Assembly: GCA_964348795.1 (NCBI GenBank)
Contig: CAYGDY010000006.1
Coordinates: 45,457 to 109,456, forward strand
From: JADLAT01 sp964348795
GTDB lineage: Bacteria > Pseudomonadota > Alphaproteobacteria > Micavibrionales > Micavibrionaceae
Reading direction: 5' to 3'
DNA: 64,000 bases
Shown: positions 52,451 through 61,223 of the stretch, in pieces
Layout of the letters: each line of letters starts with the position of its first letter
Position numbering within the stretch: the first letter of the stretch is position 1
Position numbers and translations under genes: made by a program
Notes under the pieces: generated by a model
What the model was told of the DNA's origin: nothing
The model's input: only the letters and a program-made list of their open reading frames with translations
Databases searched by the model: none

Positions 52451-53215
52451 CTATTCCAGTAATTCCAGAAGCTTTGTTTCTTCGTCTGTCATATACCATG
52501 GGGCACTATAGGAATAAATTTTTTTATAAGGCGTTTTAGGGGTCTCAGGCGCAGGGATCTCAAAAGCCAGAAAGGCGATGTCCCCGACCAAAGGCCAAAA
52601 AGGGATTGCATCGACCAGAACAGGTGTTTTCATATCGGCCTTCAAGGGTCTGATGCGCAGTTTTAAGCGTGCTGTTAACGGCGTGTTCGTCTTAAAGAGC
52701 GGCTTGAGCGTTTCATACTGTTTTTGATCCAGTGTCACGCTCTTGTAGGCGGCGATATCTTTGATGACCAGTGCAATATTATCTGCACCATAAGGGAAGG
52801 GGAAGTACAGGATCTCTTCGCGTTCGGTTTCCGGAAAGTGAAACGTCAGGACAGGGCGTGAGCTGTCTTGCGAAAGCGCGAGGGTGATCGGGGCATACAC
52901 TTTCAGAAAATCCTTATGTGCGTCATAGGTTCCAAAGCCCCACTTCAGACGAATCTCTTCTTCGGCATAGGTTTGTTGCCGGCGCTCTTCGGACAAGCCT
53001 TCTGTCGCAAGGTATTTGGAAGACGCCATGATCCATTGATCATAATCAGGGGGCTCTTGCAGAAGCTTGAAGAACGCAAAGATCGGGCGTTCCTGATCAT
53101 TGACAGAAAGGGCCGCACAGGAGATTTCAGGAAAGCCGATGGCAAAGGCCATTAAAAATAAAAAAAACCGCACGATGCCCCTTTTAAAAATTACCCTGCC
53201 GGACGATTCTACCAT
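52451..53215 (-). CDS. Secreted protein of unknown function
   Basis: 254 residues from ATG 53215; a hydrophobic stretch (FFLFLMAFAIGFPEISCA) gives a signal peptide. The mature protein has a WIMASSKYLATEGLSEERRQQ helix, many aromatic and beta strands (LTFHFPETEREEILYFPFPYG), and a C-terminal YSAPWYMTDEETKLLELL. No family was recognised. Divergent from smr with only 11 bases between the starts, so their promoters overlap the coding ends or the real start lies further in. Confidence 0.7.
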   Translation of the reverse strand: MVESSGRVIFKRGIVRFFLFLMAFAIGFPEISCAALSVNDQERPIFAFFKLLQEPPDYDQWIMASSKYLATEGLSEERRQQTYAEEEIRLKWGFGTYDAHKDFLKVYAPITLALSQDSSRPVLTFHFPETEREEILYFPFPYGADNIALVIKDIAAYKSVTLDQKQYETLKPLFKTNTPLTARLKLRIRPLKADMKTPVLVDAIPFWPLVGDIAFLAFEIPAPETPKTPYKKIYSYSAPWYMTDEETKLLELLE

Positions 53216-53226
53216 AAAATAAAAAA

Positions 53227-53784
53227 ATGGAAGATGAAAAAAACACCACAAAACCGCCACAAAAGACAGAAGAACAAACATTATGGGAGCGTGTCATGCA
53301 GGATGTGACACCCTTGCCGAAAGTCAAAACAGTTTCCGCGCCGGAGGTTAAGCCGCCTCTCAGTCCCAAGCCCCGCAAGAGGAACACGGCCGGCGTACCA
53401 CATGCGAATCACTCTGTTGCACGCAAAGATCCTGTCGTATCACAGGGACTGGATCGTAGGACGGATGAAAAGCTCCGGAAAGGGAAAATGCCGATCGAGG
53501 CCAGACTGGACTTGCATGGGCATACGCGCCGCACCGCGCAAGATGCCCTGACACGGTTTATTCTGGAATGCTATCATACGCAAAAACGCTCTGTTCTGGT
53601 GATTACGGGCAAGGGGCAGGAAGATCCTTTATGTTCCGGTAAGGGCGTCTTGAAACAGGCGGTGCCGGAGTGGCTTTCCGAGCCCCCATGCCAGTCTCTT
53701 ATCCTTAAGACCTATCCGGCCCGTCCGCGTGATGGCGGGAGTGGCGCGCTGTATGTCCTTTTGCGCCGGAAGCGGGATATATAG
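53227..53784 (+). CDS. Smr-domain protein
   Basis: 185 residues. The C-terminal Smr domain holds LDLHGHTRRTAQDALTRF, VLVITGKG and the PRDGGSGALYVLLRR end; the N-terminal 90 residues are basic, Pro-rich and likely disordered. Smr domains bind or nick nucleic acids (MutS2 C-terminus type) or act in RNA quality control. The last codons and the TAG stop fall in a 109-base repeat. It converges on hslU, its usual neighbour in alphaproteobacteria. Confidence 0.92.
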   Translation: MEDEKNTTKPPQKTEEQTLWERVMQDVTPLPKVKTVSAPEVKPPLSPKPRKRNTAGVPHANHSVARKDPVVSQGLDRRTDEKLRKGKMPIEARLDLHGHTRRTAQDALTRFILECYHTQKRSVLVITGKGQEDPLCSGKGVLKQAVPEWLSEPPCQSLILKTYPARPRDGGSGALYVLLRRKRDI

Positions 53785-53888
53785 CCAAACCAATTCATGT
53801 TGATTCAGCGTTACTTCGTTGCTTATGTACCCTTTGTTGTACAGTGCGCTCCTTGTGCCTTGTCTCAAAATAAATTGGTTTGGCTATA
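53780..53888. mobile_element. 109-base MITE-like element with 16-base terminal inverted repeats
   Basis: Ends are TATAGCCAAACCAATT (53780-53795) and its perfect complement (53873-53888). Read as TAGCC...GGCTA it is flanked by TA dinucleotides, which would suit a TA-target (IS630/Tc1-like) element. There is no coding frame. The smr stop codon lies in the left repeat. No transposase gene is in the window. Confidence 0.7.
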
Positions 53889-53895
53889 GAACGCT

Positions 53896-55242
53896 CTACA
53901 AAATAAACTTGCTCAAATCAGCTGATTTCATGAGGCCATCGGCGTGCTGACGGACATACTCTGCCGTAATGGAGAGGGTCTGTCCTTTTTGGTCGCTGGC
54001 CGTGAAGCTGATGTCTTCGAGCAGTTTTTCCAGAACGGTATGAAGTCTGCGTGCGCCGATATTGACGACCTGTTCATTCACGTCAAAGGCCAGCTTGGCG
54101 ATTTCGTCAATGGCGGGTTCTTCAAAGGTCAAGGTGACGTTTTCCGTGCCGATCAGGGCAACATATTGTTTGATCAGGCTGGCCTCGGTTTCTTTGAGAA
54201 TCCGTTTGAAATCCTCGATTGTCAGGGCACGCAGTTCTACCCGAATCGGCAAACGGCCCTGAAGCTCGGCCAAAAGATCGGAAGGCTTGGCGTAATGAAA
54301 AGCGCCGCTGGCAATAAACAAGATGTGATCTGTCTTCACGGTGCCGTGCTTGGTTGTGACGGTTGTGCCTTCGATCAAGGGCAGGAGATCGCGCTGGACC
54401 CCTTCGCGGGAGACATCCCCGCCCCGTGCATCCGAACGGGCGGCGATTTTGTCAATTTCATCCAGAAAGACAATCCCGTTTTGTTCGACCAGCTGGAGGG
54501 CAATGGACGTGACCTTTTCTTCATCCAGAAGCTTGTCCGCCTCTTCGGTCATGAGAATATCATAGCTTTCATCGACCCGCATTTTTTTGCGTTTTTTGCG
54601 TTCGCCGAAGGATTTTCCAAAAATATCATTCATATTGAGCATGGACATCGAAGCCCCTGGCATGCCTGGGATATCCATCATCTGGGCAAAGGGATTGGAA
54701 TTGTCATTGACTTCAAGCTCGATCTCCCGTGTGTTCAGCTCTCCGGCCCTGAGCTTGTTCCGGAAGCTTAAGCGGGTCCCGTCGCCTGCTGTTTCCCCGA
54801 CCAGAATATCCAAAATACGTTCTTCCGCATACACTTCAGCTTGTGCCTGAACGGTTTTGCGCATGGTATCGCGGGTCATGTGAATGGCGGTTTCCACAAG
54901 ATCACGGATAATGGATTCCACGTCCTTGCCGACATAGCCGACTTCGGTAAATTTTGTGGCTTCAACCTTTACGAAAGGCGCTTGGGCCAGTTTGGCCAGC
55001 CTGCGGGCAATTTCTGTTTTTCCTACGCCCGTAGGGCCAATCATCAGGATATTTTTAGGGTAGACTTCCTCCTGCAGGGCCGGATCGAGTTGCATGCGCC
55101 GCCAGCGGTTGCGCAGGGCAATGGCTACGGCCTTTTTGGCTTCGTCCTGTCCGATAATAAACCGGTCAAGCTGAGACACGATTTCTTTCGGGGTCAAGGA
55201 GGGAATATCAAGAATTTCTGTATGTTCTGGTTTCAATGACAT
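53896..55242 (-). CDS. hslU: ATP-dependent protease ATPase subunit HslU (ClpY)
   Basis: 448 residues, slightly longer than the usual 435-445. Walker A MIGPTGVGKTEIARRLAKL, the pore loop FTEVGYVGKDVES, Walker B FLDEIDKIAAR and the C-terminal LSKFIL needed to activate HslV. The I-domain holds an insert with GMPGASMSMLNMNDIFGK, a Met-rich segment. It unfolds substrates for HslV. It starts 30 bases after hslV. Confidence 0.97.
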   Translation of the reverse strand: MSLKPEHTEILDIPSLTPKEIVSQLDRFIIGQDEAKKAVAIALRNRWRRMQLDPALQEEVYPKNILMIGPTGVGKTEIARRLAKLAQAPFVKVEATKFTEVGYVGKDVESIIRDLVETAIHMTRDTMRKTVQAQAEVYAEERILDILVGETAGDGTRLSFRNKLRAGELNTREIELEVNDNSNPFAQMMDIPGMPGASMSMLNMNDIFGKSFGERKKRKKMRVDESYDILMTEEADKLLDEEKVTSIALQLVEQNGIVFLDEIDKIAARSDARGGDVSREGVQRDLLPLIEGTTVTTKHGTVKTDHILFIASGAFHYAKPSDLLAELQGRLPIRVELRALTIEDFKRILKETEASLIKQYVALIGTENVTLTFEEPAIDEIAKLAFDVNEQVVNIGARRLHTVLEKLLEDISFTASDQKGQTLSITAEYVRQHADGLMKSADLSKFIL

Positions 55243-55272
55243 GATGTTTCAAAGGGTTGGGGTCAGGGGCGG

Positions 55273-55857
55273 CTAGAGTTCTTCGATAAGGATGTTGTTA
55301 TTGGTGTAGACGCAAATATCGGCCGCAACCTGCATGGCCCGTTCTGCAATGTGATGGGCGGTGAGATCAAGGTCGATCAGGGCGCGGGCGGCGGCGAGCG
55401 CATAATTGCCGCCTGAACCGATTCCGATAATGCCGTCCTGTGGCTCCACGACATCGCCCGTGCCTGTGAGGATAAGAGAGGTTTCGGCGTTACACACGGC
55501 CATGAGGGCTTCGAGGCGGCGCAAATATTTATCGGTGCGCCAGTCCTTGGCCAGTTCCACGCAGGCGCGGGTGAGCTGGCCTGGATGGGCTTCGAGTTTG
55601 GCTTCCAGCCGTTCAAACAAGGTAAAGGCATCTGCCGTGGCGCCCGCAAAGCCTGCGATAATCTCATTGTTTTTGCCCAGACGCCGGACCTTGCGGGCAT
55701 TGGACTTTAGGATCGTGTGCCCCATAGACACTTGCCCGTCTCCGGCCACAACGACCTTCCCGTTTTTCCGAACGGATAAAATGGTGGTGCCCCGCCATTT
55801 CTGGGCATTGGCGTAATCATGTGCGCTGTCAAACATGGCAATAGGATATGGGGGCAT
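55273..55857 (-). CDS. hslV: ATP-dependent protease subunit HslV (ClpQ)
   Basis: 194 residues (ATG 55836 is an alternative start). After processing, the catalytic Thr is the second of WRGTTILSVRKNGKVVVAGDGQVS; GFAGATADAFTLFERLEAKLEAHPGQ follows, and the GIGSGGNYALAAARALI end is typical. A peptidase of the proteasome type; forms HslVU with the gene downstream. A heat-shock type promoter was not found. Confidence 0.97.
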   Translation of the reverse strand: MPPYPIAMFDSAHDYANAQKWRGTTILSVRKNGKVVVAGDGQVSMGHTILKSNARKVRRLGKNNEIIAGFAGATADAFTLFERLEAKLEAHPGQLTRACVELAKDWRTDKYLRRLEALMAVCNAETSLILTGTGDVVEPQDGIIGIGSGGNYALAAARALIDLDLTAHHIAERAMQVAADICVYTNNNILIEEL

Positions 55858-55869
55858 CGGGTGTATAAG

Positions 55870-57123
55870 TCAAGAGGGGAGTGGGGCGGAAGGTTTTTCA
55901 GAGGGCTCTAAAATCCGGATATACAGGGCCAGCAGGATAAAAAGACCCAGCCACCAGCCTTGCCACAGGCCGTAACTGATAGCGGCGGACCCAAATGCCG
56001 CCATGAACAGGCCCAGAGACAGGCGCTGAAAAGGGGGCTTTTGTTTTTGGAGAGTCTGGAGGATAAACACAAAAAATCCTGCCCCTGTTACAATCCCCAA
56101 CACACCGAATTCTATCCAGATCTGAAGCACGAAATTATGGGGATGCAGGACGTGATCAAGGGGGTTATAGAGCATTTGCGTTTCAAAATGTGGGATATCC
56201 CGCGTCGCTTCGAGCCCAAAACCATAGAAGGGATTTTCAAGCGCTTTGCGGGCGATGAAATCCCAAATTTCCATGCGGTCCGAGGCATAGCCACGGGACA
56301 GCCATGTGCTGTGTTTGGCTCCACTGGCCAGTACGGCAAACATATATTGGGCAATCCACGGGGCGCCAAGCATTCCGGTGATTATCAGGCTTTTCAAAGC
56401 CGTCCATGCGGGTGTGAAGCGCACGGGGAACAGCACAAAAAATGCCGCCCCGATTATAAAAGAGAGCTGGGCTGACTGGCTTTCCGTTTTATACAACAGC
56501 GCTATGGTAAAAAGTGCGAGCAGACCAAGAATTCCGCCTTGTTTCACCGGCGACCAGAATGTCTGGCGCACACACCACAAGGCAGGAAACACCATAAAAA
56601 CATGGCTGACGATACTACGGTTCAGGCGGGAAAGATTGAGGGGTTCAGGATCTGACTCATGAAAAAGATCATACACCGGCCCGTTTGCATATAAGTCAAG
56701 GAGCGTGATACTCATCCCGAGCATACAAGCGAAAGGAAAGAGCTGGATGAAAAGCCTTTGAACAGGTGTCCGTAGAGTCTCGCTTGTCAAAAGCCCCAGA
56801 ACCATCAACCCTGAAAACAATACGAAGCCGATTCGCAGGGCTCGTATGAGTGTTTCGGATCCGCCCACAGCCCACAGGGTACTTAGGGCACACAGGCCCA
56901 CGATCCCGCAATACCAGAGGGTGAGGGATTTTGAAAACGCAGGCCATTGGGCGCGGGAAAGCCGGTACAGCACAAGGCCCCCCAGTCCGATCACGCCGGG
57001 GGCAAAGGCCAAAAAGCGCGGGGCAATCGCAGAAATCAGGGGGATGCTACACAGGCTCAAAACCACAAAGGCTGGGAACAAACGGCCTGCCAGAGTACAG
57101 GGCAAAGGGGGTTGAGACATCAT
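55870..57123 (-). CDS. O-antigen ligase/polymerase (WaaL/Wzy-like) membrane protein
   Basis: 417 residues, about 12 membrane helices. The periplasmic loop has LDHVLHPHNFVLQIWIEFGVLG, the Wzy_C family HN-x6-ExGxxG signature. It is thought to attach or polymerise O-antigen from undecaprenyl carriers. It starts upstream of hslV and is probably not related functionally to it. A neighbouring rhamnose operon and two glycosyltransferases support an O-antigen role. Confidence 0.85.
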   Translation of the reverse strand: MMSQPPLPCTLAGRLFPAFVVLSLCSIPLISAIAPRFLAFAPGVIGLGGLVLYRLSRAQWPAFSKSLTLWYCGIVGLCALSTLWAVGGSETLIRALRIGFVLFSGLMVLGLLTSETLRTPVQRLFIQLFPFACMLGMSITLLDLYANGPVYDLFHESDPEPLNLSRLNRSIVSHVFMVFPALWCVRQTFWSPVKQGGILGLLALFTIALLYKTESQSAQLSFIIGAAFFVLFPVRFTPAWTALKSLIITGMLGAPWIAQYMFAVLASGAKHSTWLSRGYASDRMEIWDFIARKALENPFYGFGLEATRDIPHFETQMLYNPLDHVLHPHNFVLQIWIEFGVLGIVTGAGFFVFILQTLQKQKPPFQRLSLGLFMAAFGSAAISYGLWQGWWLGLFILLALYIRILEPSEKPSAPLPS

Positions 57124-57147
57124 CCCGCTATATAAAAGATAAAACTG

Positions 57148-57426
57148 TTACTGATCAAGCGGGGATACAGGCTCTTTTGATTTCTCTTGCGTCAAAGGGC
57201 CTTGCACAGCGGGATCATATTCCAGATATTCCGGTGGGCCAAAGGGCATGGCCTTGGGTTTGTCTCGGGGGTCTCCTGCCGCAGGGGTAATATTTTCAAG
57301 GTTTTGTGTTGAGTCTTCTGCAAGGGCTGGCGGGGCGCTGTCACCAAAACGGGCCCCGAAATCGTCTGCCGCATGGGCCACAGGGCTCAGACACAGTACG
57401 AAGACTATTATGAATACACTGCGCAT
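57148..57426 (-). CDS. Small secreted protein
   Basis: 92 residues from ATG 57426, preceded by AAGGAG seven bases upstream; longer in-frame starts lack this. A clear signal peptide (MRSVFIIVFVLCLSPVAHA) is followed by a short, Pro-rich, acidic mature part (FGARFGDSAPPALAEDS, FGPPEYLEYDPA). No family was recognised and the periplasmic fate is inferred. It lies just upstream of the O-antigen ligase-like gene. Confidence 0.7.
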   Translation of the reverse strand: MRSVFIIVFVLCLSPVAHAADDFGARFGDSAPPALAEDSTQNLENITPAAGDPRDKPKAMPFGPPEYLEYDPAVQGPLTQEKSKEPVSPLDQ

Positions 57427-57472
57427 AACAACTCCTTTGGCCATGGTTCGAGGCTTCACGGGGGGACTGTAT

Positions 57473-57490
57473 CATAAGGTTTACCTTATG
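57473..57490. promoter_or_regulatory. Operator-like palindrome
   Basis: CATAAGGT, two bases, ACCTTATG: 8-base perfect arms 47 bases before the start of the small secreted gene and after the spoT stop. A possible regulator site. Confidence 0.3.
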
Positions 57491-57537
57491 GCAACTTAAA
57501 AAACCTGTCAGCAAGGTACGGTCGCACATACCACACC

Positions 57538-59697
57538 CTAACGCCCCTTCGTTCTTTCCACACTGGTCACGCATGGCGTGGCGCGGAGCGCGGCGATAAT
57601 GTTGTTGAGATGCTTCGTATCGTGGACGTAAATATCGAGGAAGATTTCCCAGAAATCCAGTGAACGGTTTGTGATTTTCAGATTGGTGATATTACCGCCA
57701 TTGGCCCCCACAACCGTTGAAAGGGTCCCCAGTGCGCCAGGCTCGTTCTGGAAGGTAATATCGATCCGGCCAATATGGGCTTCGGGCGCATCGGGTCCAT
57801 CGCCCCACGAGACATCCAACCAGCGCTCGGGCGTATCGGCAAAAGTTTCCAGTGTTTCGCAATCAATCGTATGGATCGTGACGCCCTTGCCTGTTGTTAC
57901 AATCCCTACGATCCGGTCGCCCGGGAGCGGGTGACAGCACCGCGCAAAATGCATGGCCATGCCCGGGATAAGACCTTTGATGGGAACGGGCGTGTCCTTG
58001 TCATGGCTGGGTTTGAAAATCGCGGCCTGATCCATCTCCGTGGAGGGCCGTTTGACCATCTCTGTTTTATGGGCCGGAAAAATAGTTTTGAAGGCTTCGC
58101 GCGCGACCAGCAATCCAGAGCCGATACGGGCATACACATCCTCGTTGGTTTCAGCCTTGAGTTGTTTGAGAATGCCTGTGACTGCTTTTTCCGTGAATTC
58201 ATAGCCCTCTTGCCGGAAAATTTTCTGGAGCATCGCCTTGCCGAGCTGGGCGTATTCATCCCGTTGCTGGTTGCGGATAAATTTCCGGATATGGGAGCGG
58301 GCCTTGCCTGTGACCACAAAACGTTCCCATGTGGGGGAGGGATTTTGGGTTTTGGAGGTGATGACCTCGACCTGATCCCCGTTGGCCAGCTTTGTGTTGA
58401 GGGGCGCAATTTTTCCGTTGATTTTTGCCCCGACACATTTGTCGCCGATATCGGAATGGATGGCATAGGCAAAATCAACGGAGGTGGCGCCTGACGGGAG
58501 CTCGATCAAATCACCTTTGGGTGTAAAGGCGTAGACCTGATCCTGAAACAACTCCATCTTGGTGTTTTCCCAGAAATCCTCGGGCTGTTGTTCCTGTTCC
58601 AGAATTTCCAGAAGCTCCCGAAGCCAGCGATATTTTTTCACATCCTTGGTCGAGGGCTTGTTGCCGTCCTTGTAGGCCCAGTGGGCGGCAATGCCCATAT
58701 CGGCCTGATAGTGCATATCCTGTGTGCGGATCTGAATTTCGATTCTCTGGCGCATCGGCCCCATGATGGTGGTGTGGATGGATTGGTATCCATTGGGCTT
58801 GGGGGTCGAGATATAATCCTTGAACCGGCCTGGCACCGAAGGATAGCGGCTGTGCATCAGGCCTAGAACCACGTAGCATTCTGGAATATCCTTGACCACG
58901 ATCCGGAACGCCATGATATCGGAGAGTTGCTCGAACGCGACATTTTTGCGTTGCATTTTTTTCCAGATGGAATAGCCGGTTTTCTCGCGCCCTGTGATTT
59001 CGGGATGTATATCCGAAGATTCCAGAAGCTTTTGCAGTTCTTCAATAATATTTTTGACGAGATCCGTGCCCTCTTTTCTCAAAAAAGCCAGACGGTTGAG
59101 AATGCTCATTCTGGCTTCGGGGTTGAGTTCCGCAAAAGCCAGATCCTCAAGTTCCGTTTTCATGGCATGCACGCCGATCCGTTCAGCCAGCGGGACATAA
59201 ATTTCCAGTGTTTCCAGCGCAATCCGGCGGCGTTTTTCAGGTTTTTGTATGCCCCCTATTGTGCGCATATTGTGAAGGCGGTCCGCCAGCTTGACGATCA
59301 GGACACGGATATCCTCGGACATGGCCAGCAAAAGTTTGCGGAAATTTTCCCCCTGCTTGCCTTCAACCGTTTTGCTTTCAATCCGTGTCAGTTTGCTCAC
59401 ACCATCGACCAGATCCGCGACTTCCTGTCCGAATTTTTTTTTCAGGTCCTCGTAGGTGGCATCGGTATCTTCGATCGTGTCGTGGAGAATGGCTGTCAGG
59501 ATACTGGCCACATCCATTTTCATATCCGCCAAAATCATGGCGACTTCCACCGGATGGGTGTAATAAGGTTCGCCGGATGCGCGCACCTGTCCTTCGTGCA
59601 TCGCTTTGGCGTACTTGATGCCATCTTCGATAATTTTTGAATCCAGCGTCGGGTTGTAGTGTTTGACCTGATCAATAAGCGGATAGGGGTGACTCAT
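57538..59697 (-). CDS. Bifunctional (p)ppGpp synthetase/hydrolase (Rel/SpoT)
   Basis: 719 residues. The hydrolase HD domain has AILHDTIEDTDATY; the synthetase domain has RVVVKDIPECYVVLGLMHS, FKDYISTPKPNGYQSIHTTI and EIQIRTQDMHYQADMGIAAHW; then TGS (VYAFTPKGDLIELPSGATSVDFAYAIH), a zinc-finger-like CCHPLPGDRIVG and C-terminal ACT. One bifunctional RSH is typical for alphaproteobacteria. It makes and breaks the stringent-response alarmone. rpoZ, often next to it, is not seen in the window. Confidence 0.96.
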   Translation of the reverse strand: MSHPYPLIDQVKHYNPTLDSKIIEDGIKYAKAMHEGQVRASGEPYYTHPVEVAMILADMKMDVASILTAILHDTIEDTDATYEDLKKKFGQEVADLVDGVSKLTRIESKTVEGKQGENFRKLLLAMSEDIRVLIVKLADRLHNMRTIGGIQKPEKRRRIALETLEIYVPLAERIGVHAMKTELEDLAFAELNPEARMSILNRLAFLRKEGTDLVKNIIEELQKLLESSDIHPEITGREKTGYSIWKKMQRKNVAFEQLSDIMAFRIVVKDIPECYVVLGLMHSRYPSVPGRFKDYISTPKPNGYQSIHTTIMGPMRQRIEIQIRTQDMHYQADMGIAAHWAYKDGNKPSTKDVKKYRWLRELLEILEQEQQPEDFWENTKMELFQDQVYAFTPKGDLIELPSGATSVDFAYAIHSDIGDKCVGAKINGKIAPLNTKLANGDQVEVITSKTQNPSPTWERFVVTGKARSHIRKFIRNQQRDEYAQLGKAMLQKIFRQEGYEFTEKAVTGILKQLKAETNEDVYARIGSGLLVAREAFKTIFPAHKTEMVKRPSTEMDQAAIFKPSHDKDTPVPIKGLIPGMAMHFARCCHPLPGDRIVGIVTTGKGVTIHTIDCETLETFADTPERWLDVSWGDGPDAPEAHIGRIDITFQNEPGALGTLSTVVGANGGNITNLKITNRSLDFWEIFLDIYVHDTKHLNNIIAALRATPCVTSVERTKGR

Positions 59698-60020
59698 GGA
59701 AGGATGACGGCTTTTGTTCTTAAAAGGTTAGGGACCCATCATGCCTGAAACCAGAGCAAAAACCAAAGAAAATTTAGGAATTTTATCAAAGGAACAAGAG
59801 GACATATCCTCGGAATTTTCGATTTCAAACAGCAGAAAAGTTTCGTATGATGCGTTTTTTAAAAATGCTAAAACAGATATAATGACTTTAACAAGGAGGA
59901 TATCGTCCTTAAGTCTAGCGTTACCCCCGCCGCTTGGCGACAGCCAAGCTGAAAGTGCGGGATGAGGGTGCGGAGGGAGATGTTTTATTGTAATCACTAT
60001 ACACAACATTACGAAATGGT
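59698..60020. other. Intergenic region between spoT and a glycosyltransferase
   Basis: A 323-base gap. It contains repeat copy B. A 74-codon frame (59741-59965) ends in the repeat and has no ribosome site, and a longer frame on the other strand overlaps it; neither looks like a gene. Divergent promoters are expected here, but none was clear. Confidence 0.5.
59921..59961 (+). repeat. Dispersed GC-rich hairpin repeat, copy B
   Basis: Differs from copy A at only a few positions over 41 bases. The stem GCTTGGC/GCCAAGC is conserved while the 4-base loop differs (GACA against GAAA). Confidence 0.75.
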
Positions 60021-61223
60021 ATGAAGATGTTTCAGGCGCAACCTGTTGTCATGCAGATTATTCCGGAACTGGGCGCTGGCGGGGCCGAACAGGGCTGTAT
60101 TGATATTGCCGCCCATTTGGTGGCAAATGGGGCGAAGGCTTTGATTGTTTCCCATGGCGGGGCGCGGGTGAAAGAGCTGACCCGTATCGGTGCCACGCAT
60201 ATTTCTTTGCCGGTCCATTCAAAAAACCTGTTTGTGATCTGGAAAAATATTTATGCACTCCGCAAGTTGATCGACCGGCATGGCGTGCATATTGTCCATG
60301 CCAGAAGCAGAGCGCCTGCCTGGAGTGCCTATTATGCGTGTCAAAAAACAAAAGCGCACTTCATGACAACGTGTCATGCGCCATACAACATTCACAACGA
60401 ATCCAAGCGGTTTTATAACAGTGCCATCGTCAGGGGAGAGATTGTCATTGCGATTTCCCGTTTTGTTGCGCGGTATTTGCAGGAAAATTATGGGCTGGAG
60501 CCCGCGAAAATCCGCCTTATTCCCCGTGGTATCCCCTTAGAGCGCTTTCACCCCACAGCCGTGACGCCCGAGCGTATGATTGATCTGGCAAGAGGCTGGC
60601 GCATTCCCGATGGGGCCAATATTGTCATGTTGCCCGGGCGTTTGACGCGCTGGAAAGGGCATCATGTTTTGATCGAGGCGATGGCGCAAATGGACCGGAA
60701 AGATTTATTCTGTGTCATGATCGGGTCGGATCAGGGCCGGAAAGAATACCGGAGCGAGCTGGAAAAAACAATTCGGGACAAAGGCCTTGCGGGCCGTGTG
60801 CGGATTGTGGATCATTGCAGGGACATGCCGGCGGCGTATATGATGGCAACAGTCGTTGTATGCCCTTCGACCGATCCGGAAGGGTTTGGCCGTGTGCCTG
60901 TGGAAGCGCAAGCGATGGGACGACCGGTTATTGCATCGGATCATGGCGGGGCGCAGGAAACGATTATTGCAGGGGAAACAGGCTGGCTGGTTCCTCCTTC
61001 TGATCCGGCGGCGTTGGCGAGGGCTATACAGGATGTTTTGCAATTAACACCTCTTGAGCGCGTCAAACTGGCAACCCGCGCCATGGCGCATGTGGCGGCG
61101 GACTTCACGAAGGAGCAGATGGCCGAGGCCACGCTGGCCGTGTATGCCGAACTCTTGCAGGGGCAGGTTTTCCAGCCTTCTCCCCTGCCCGCGCGGCCAT
61201 TGCGATCTGTGGGTGTGGTGTGA
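60021..61223 (+). CDS. GT4-family glycosyltransferase
   Basis: 400 residues. The N-terminal domain begins VMQIIPELGAGGAEQGCIDIA, and the C-terminal domain has NIVMLPGRLTRWKGHHVLIEA and the donor-site motif DPEGFGRVPVEAQAMGRPVIAS with GGAQETI. Likely adds a sugar to lipopolysaccharide core or O-antigen. It overlaps the GT9 gene by 4 bases, so both are one operon. Confidence 0.93.
   Translation: MKMFQAQPVVMQIIPELGAGGAEQGCIDIAAHLVANGAKALIVSHGGARVKELTRIGATHISLPVHSKNLFVIWKNIYALRKLIDRHGVHIVHARSRAPAWSAYYACQKTKAHFMTTCHAPYNIHNESKRFYNSAIVRGEIVIAISRFVARYLQENYGLEPAKIRLIPRGIPLERFHPTAVTPERMIDLARGWRIPDGANIVMLPGRLTRWKGHHVLIEAMAQMDRKDLFCVMIGSDQGRKEYRSELEKTIRDKGLAGRVRIVDHCRDMPAAYMMATVVVCPSTDPEGFGRVPVEAQAMGRPVIASDHGGAQETIIAGETGWLVPPSDPAALARAIQDVLQLTPLERVKLATRAMAHVAADFTKEQMAEATLAVYAELLQGQVFQPSPLPARPLRSVGVV

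Noticed and set aside
59741..59965. 74-codon frame after spoT (MPETRAKTKENLG...)
   Set aside because: No ribosome site; its end lies in the dispersed hairpin repeat and a frame of similar quality exists on the other strand. It may be the remnant of a gene, but this cannot be shown.
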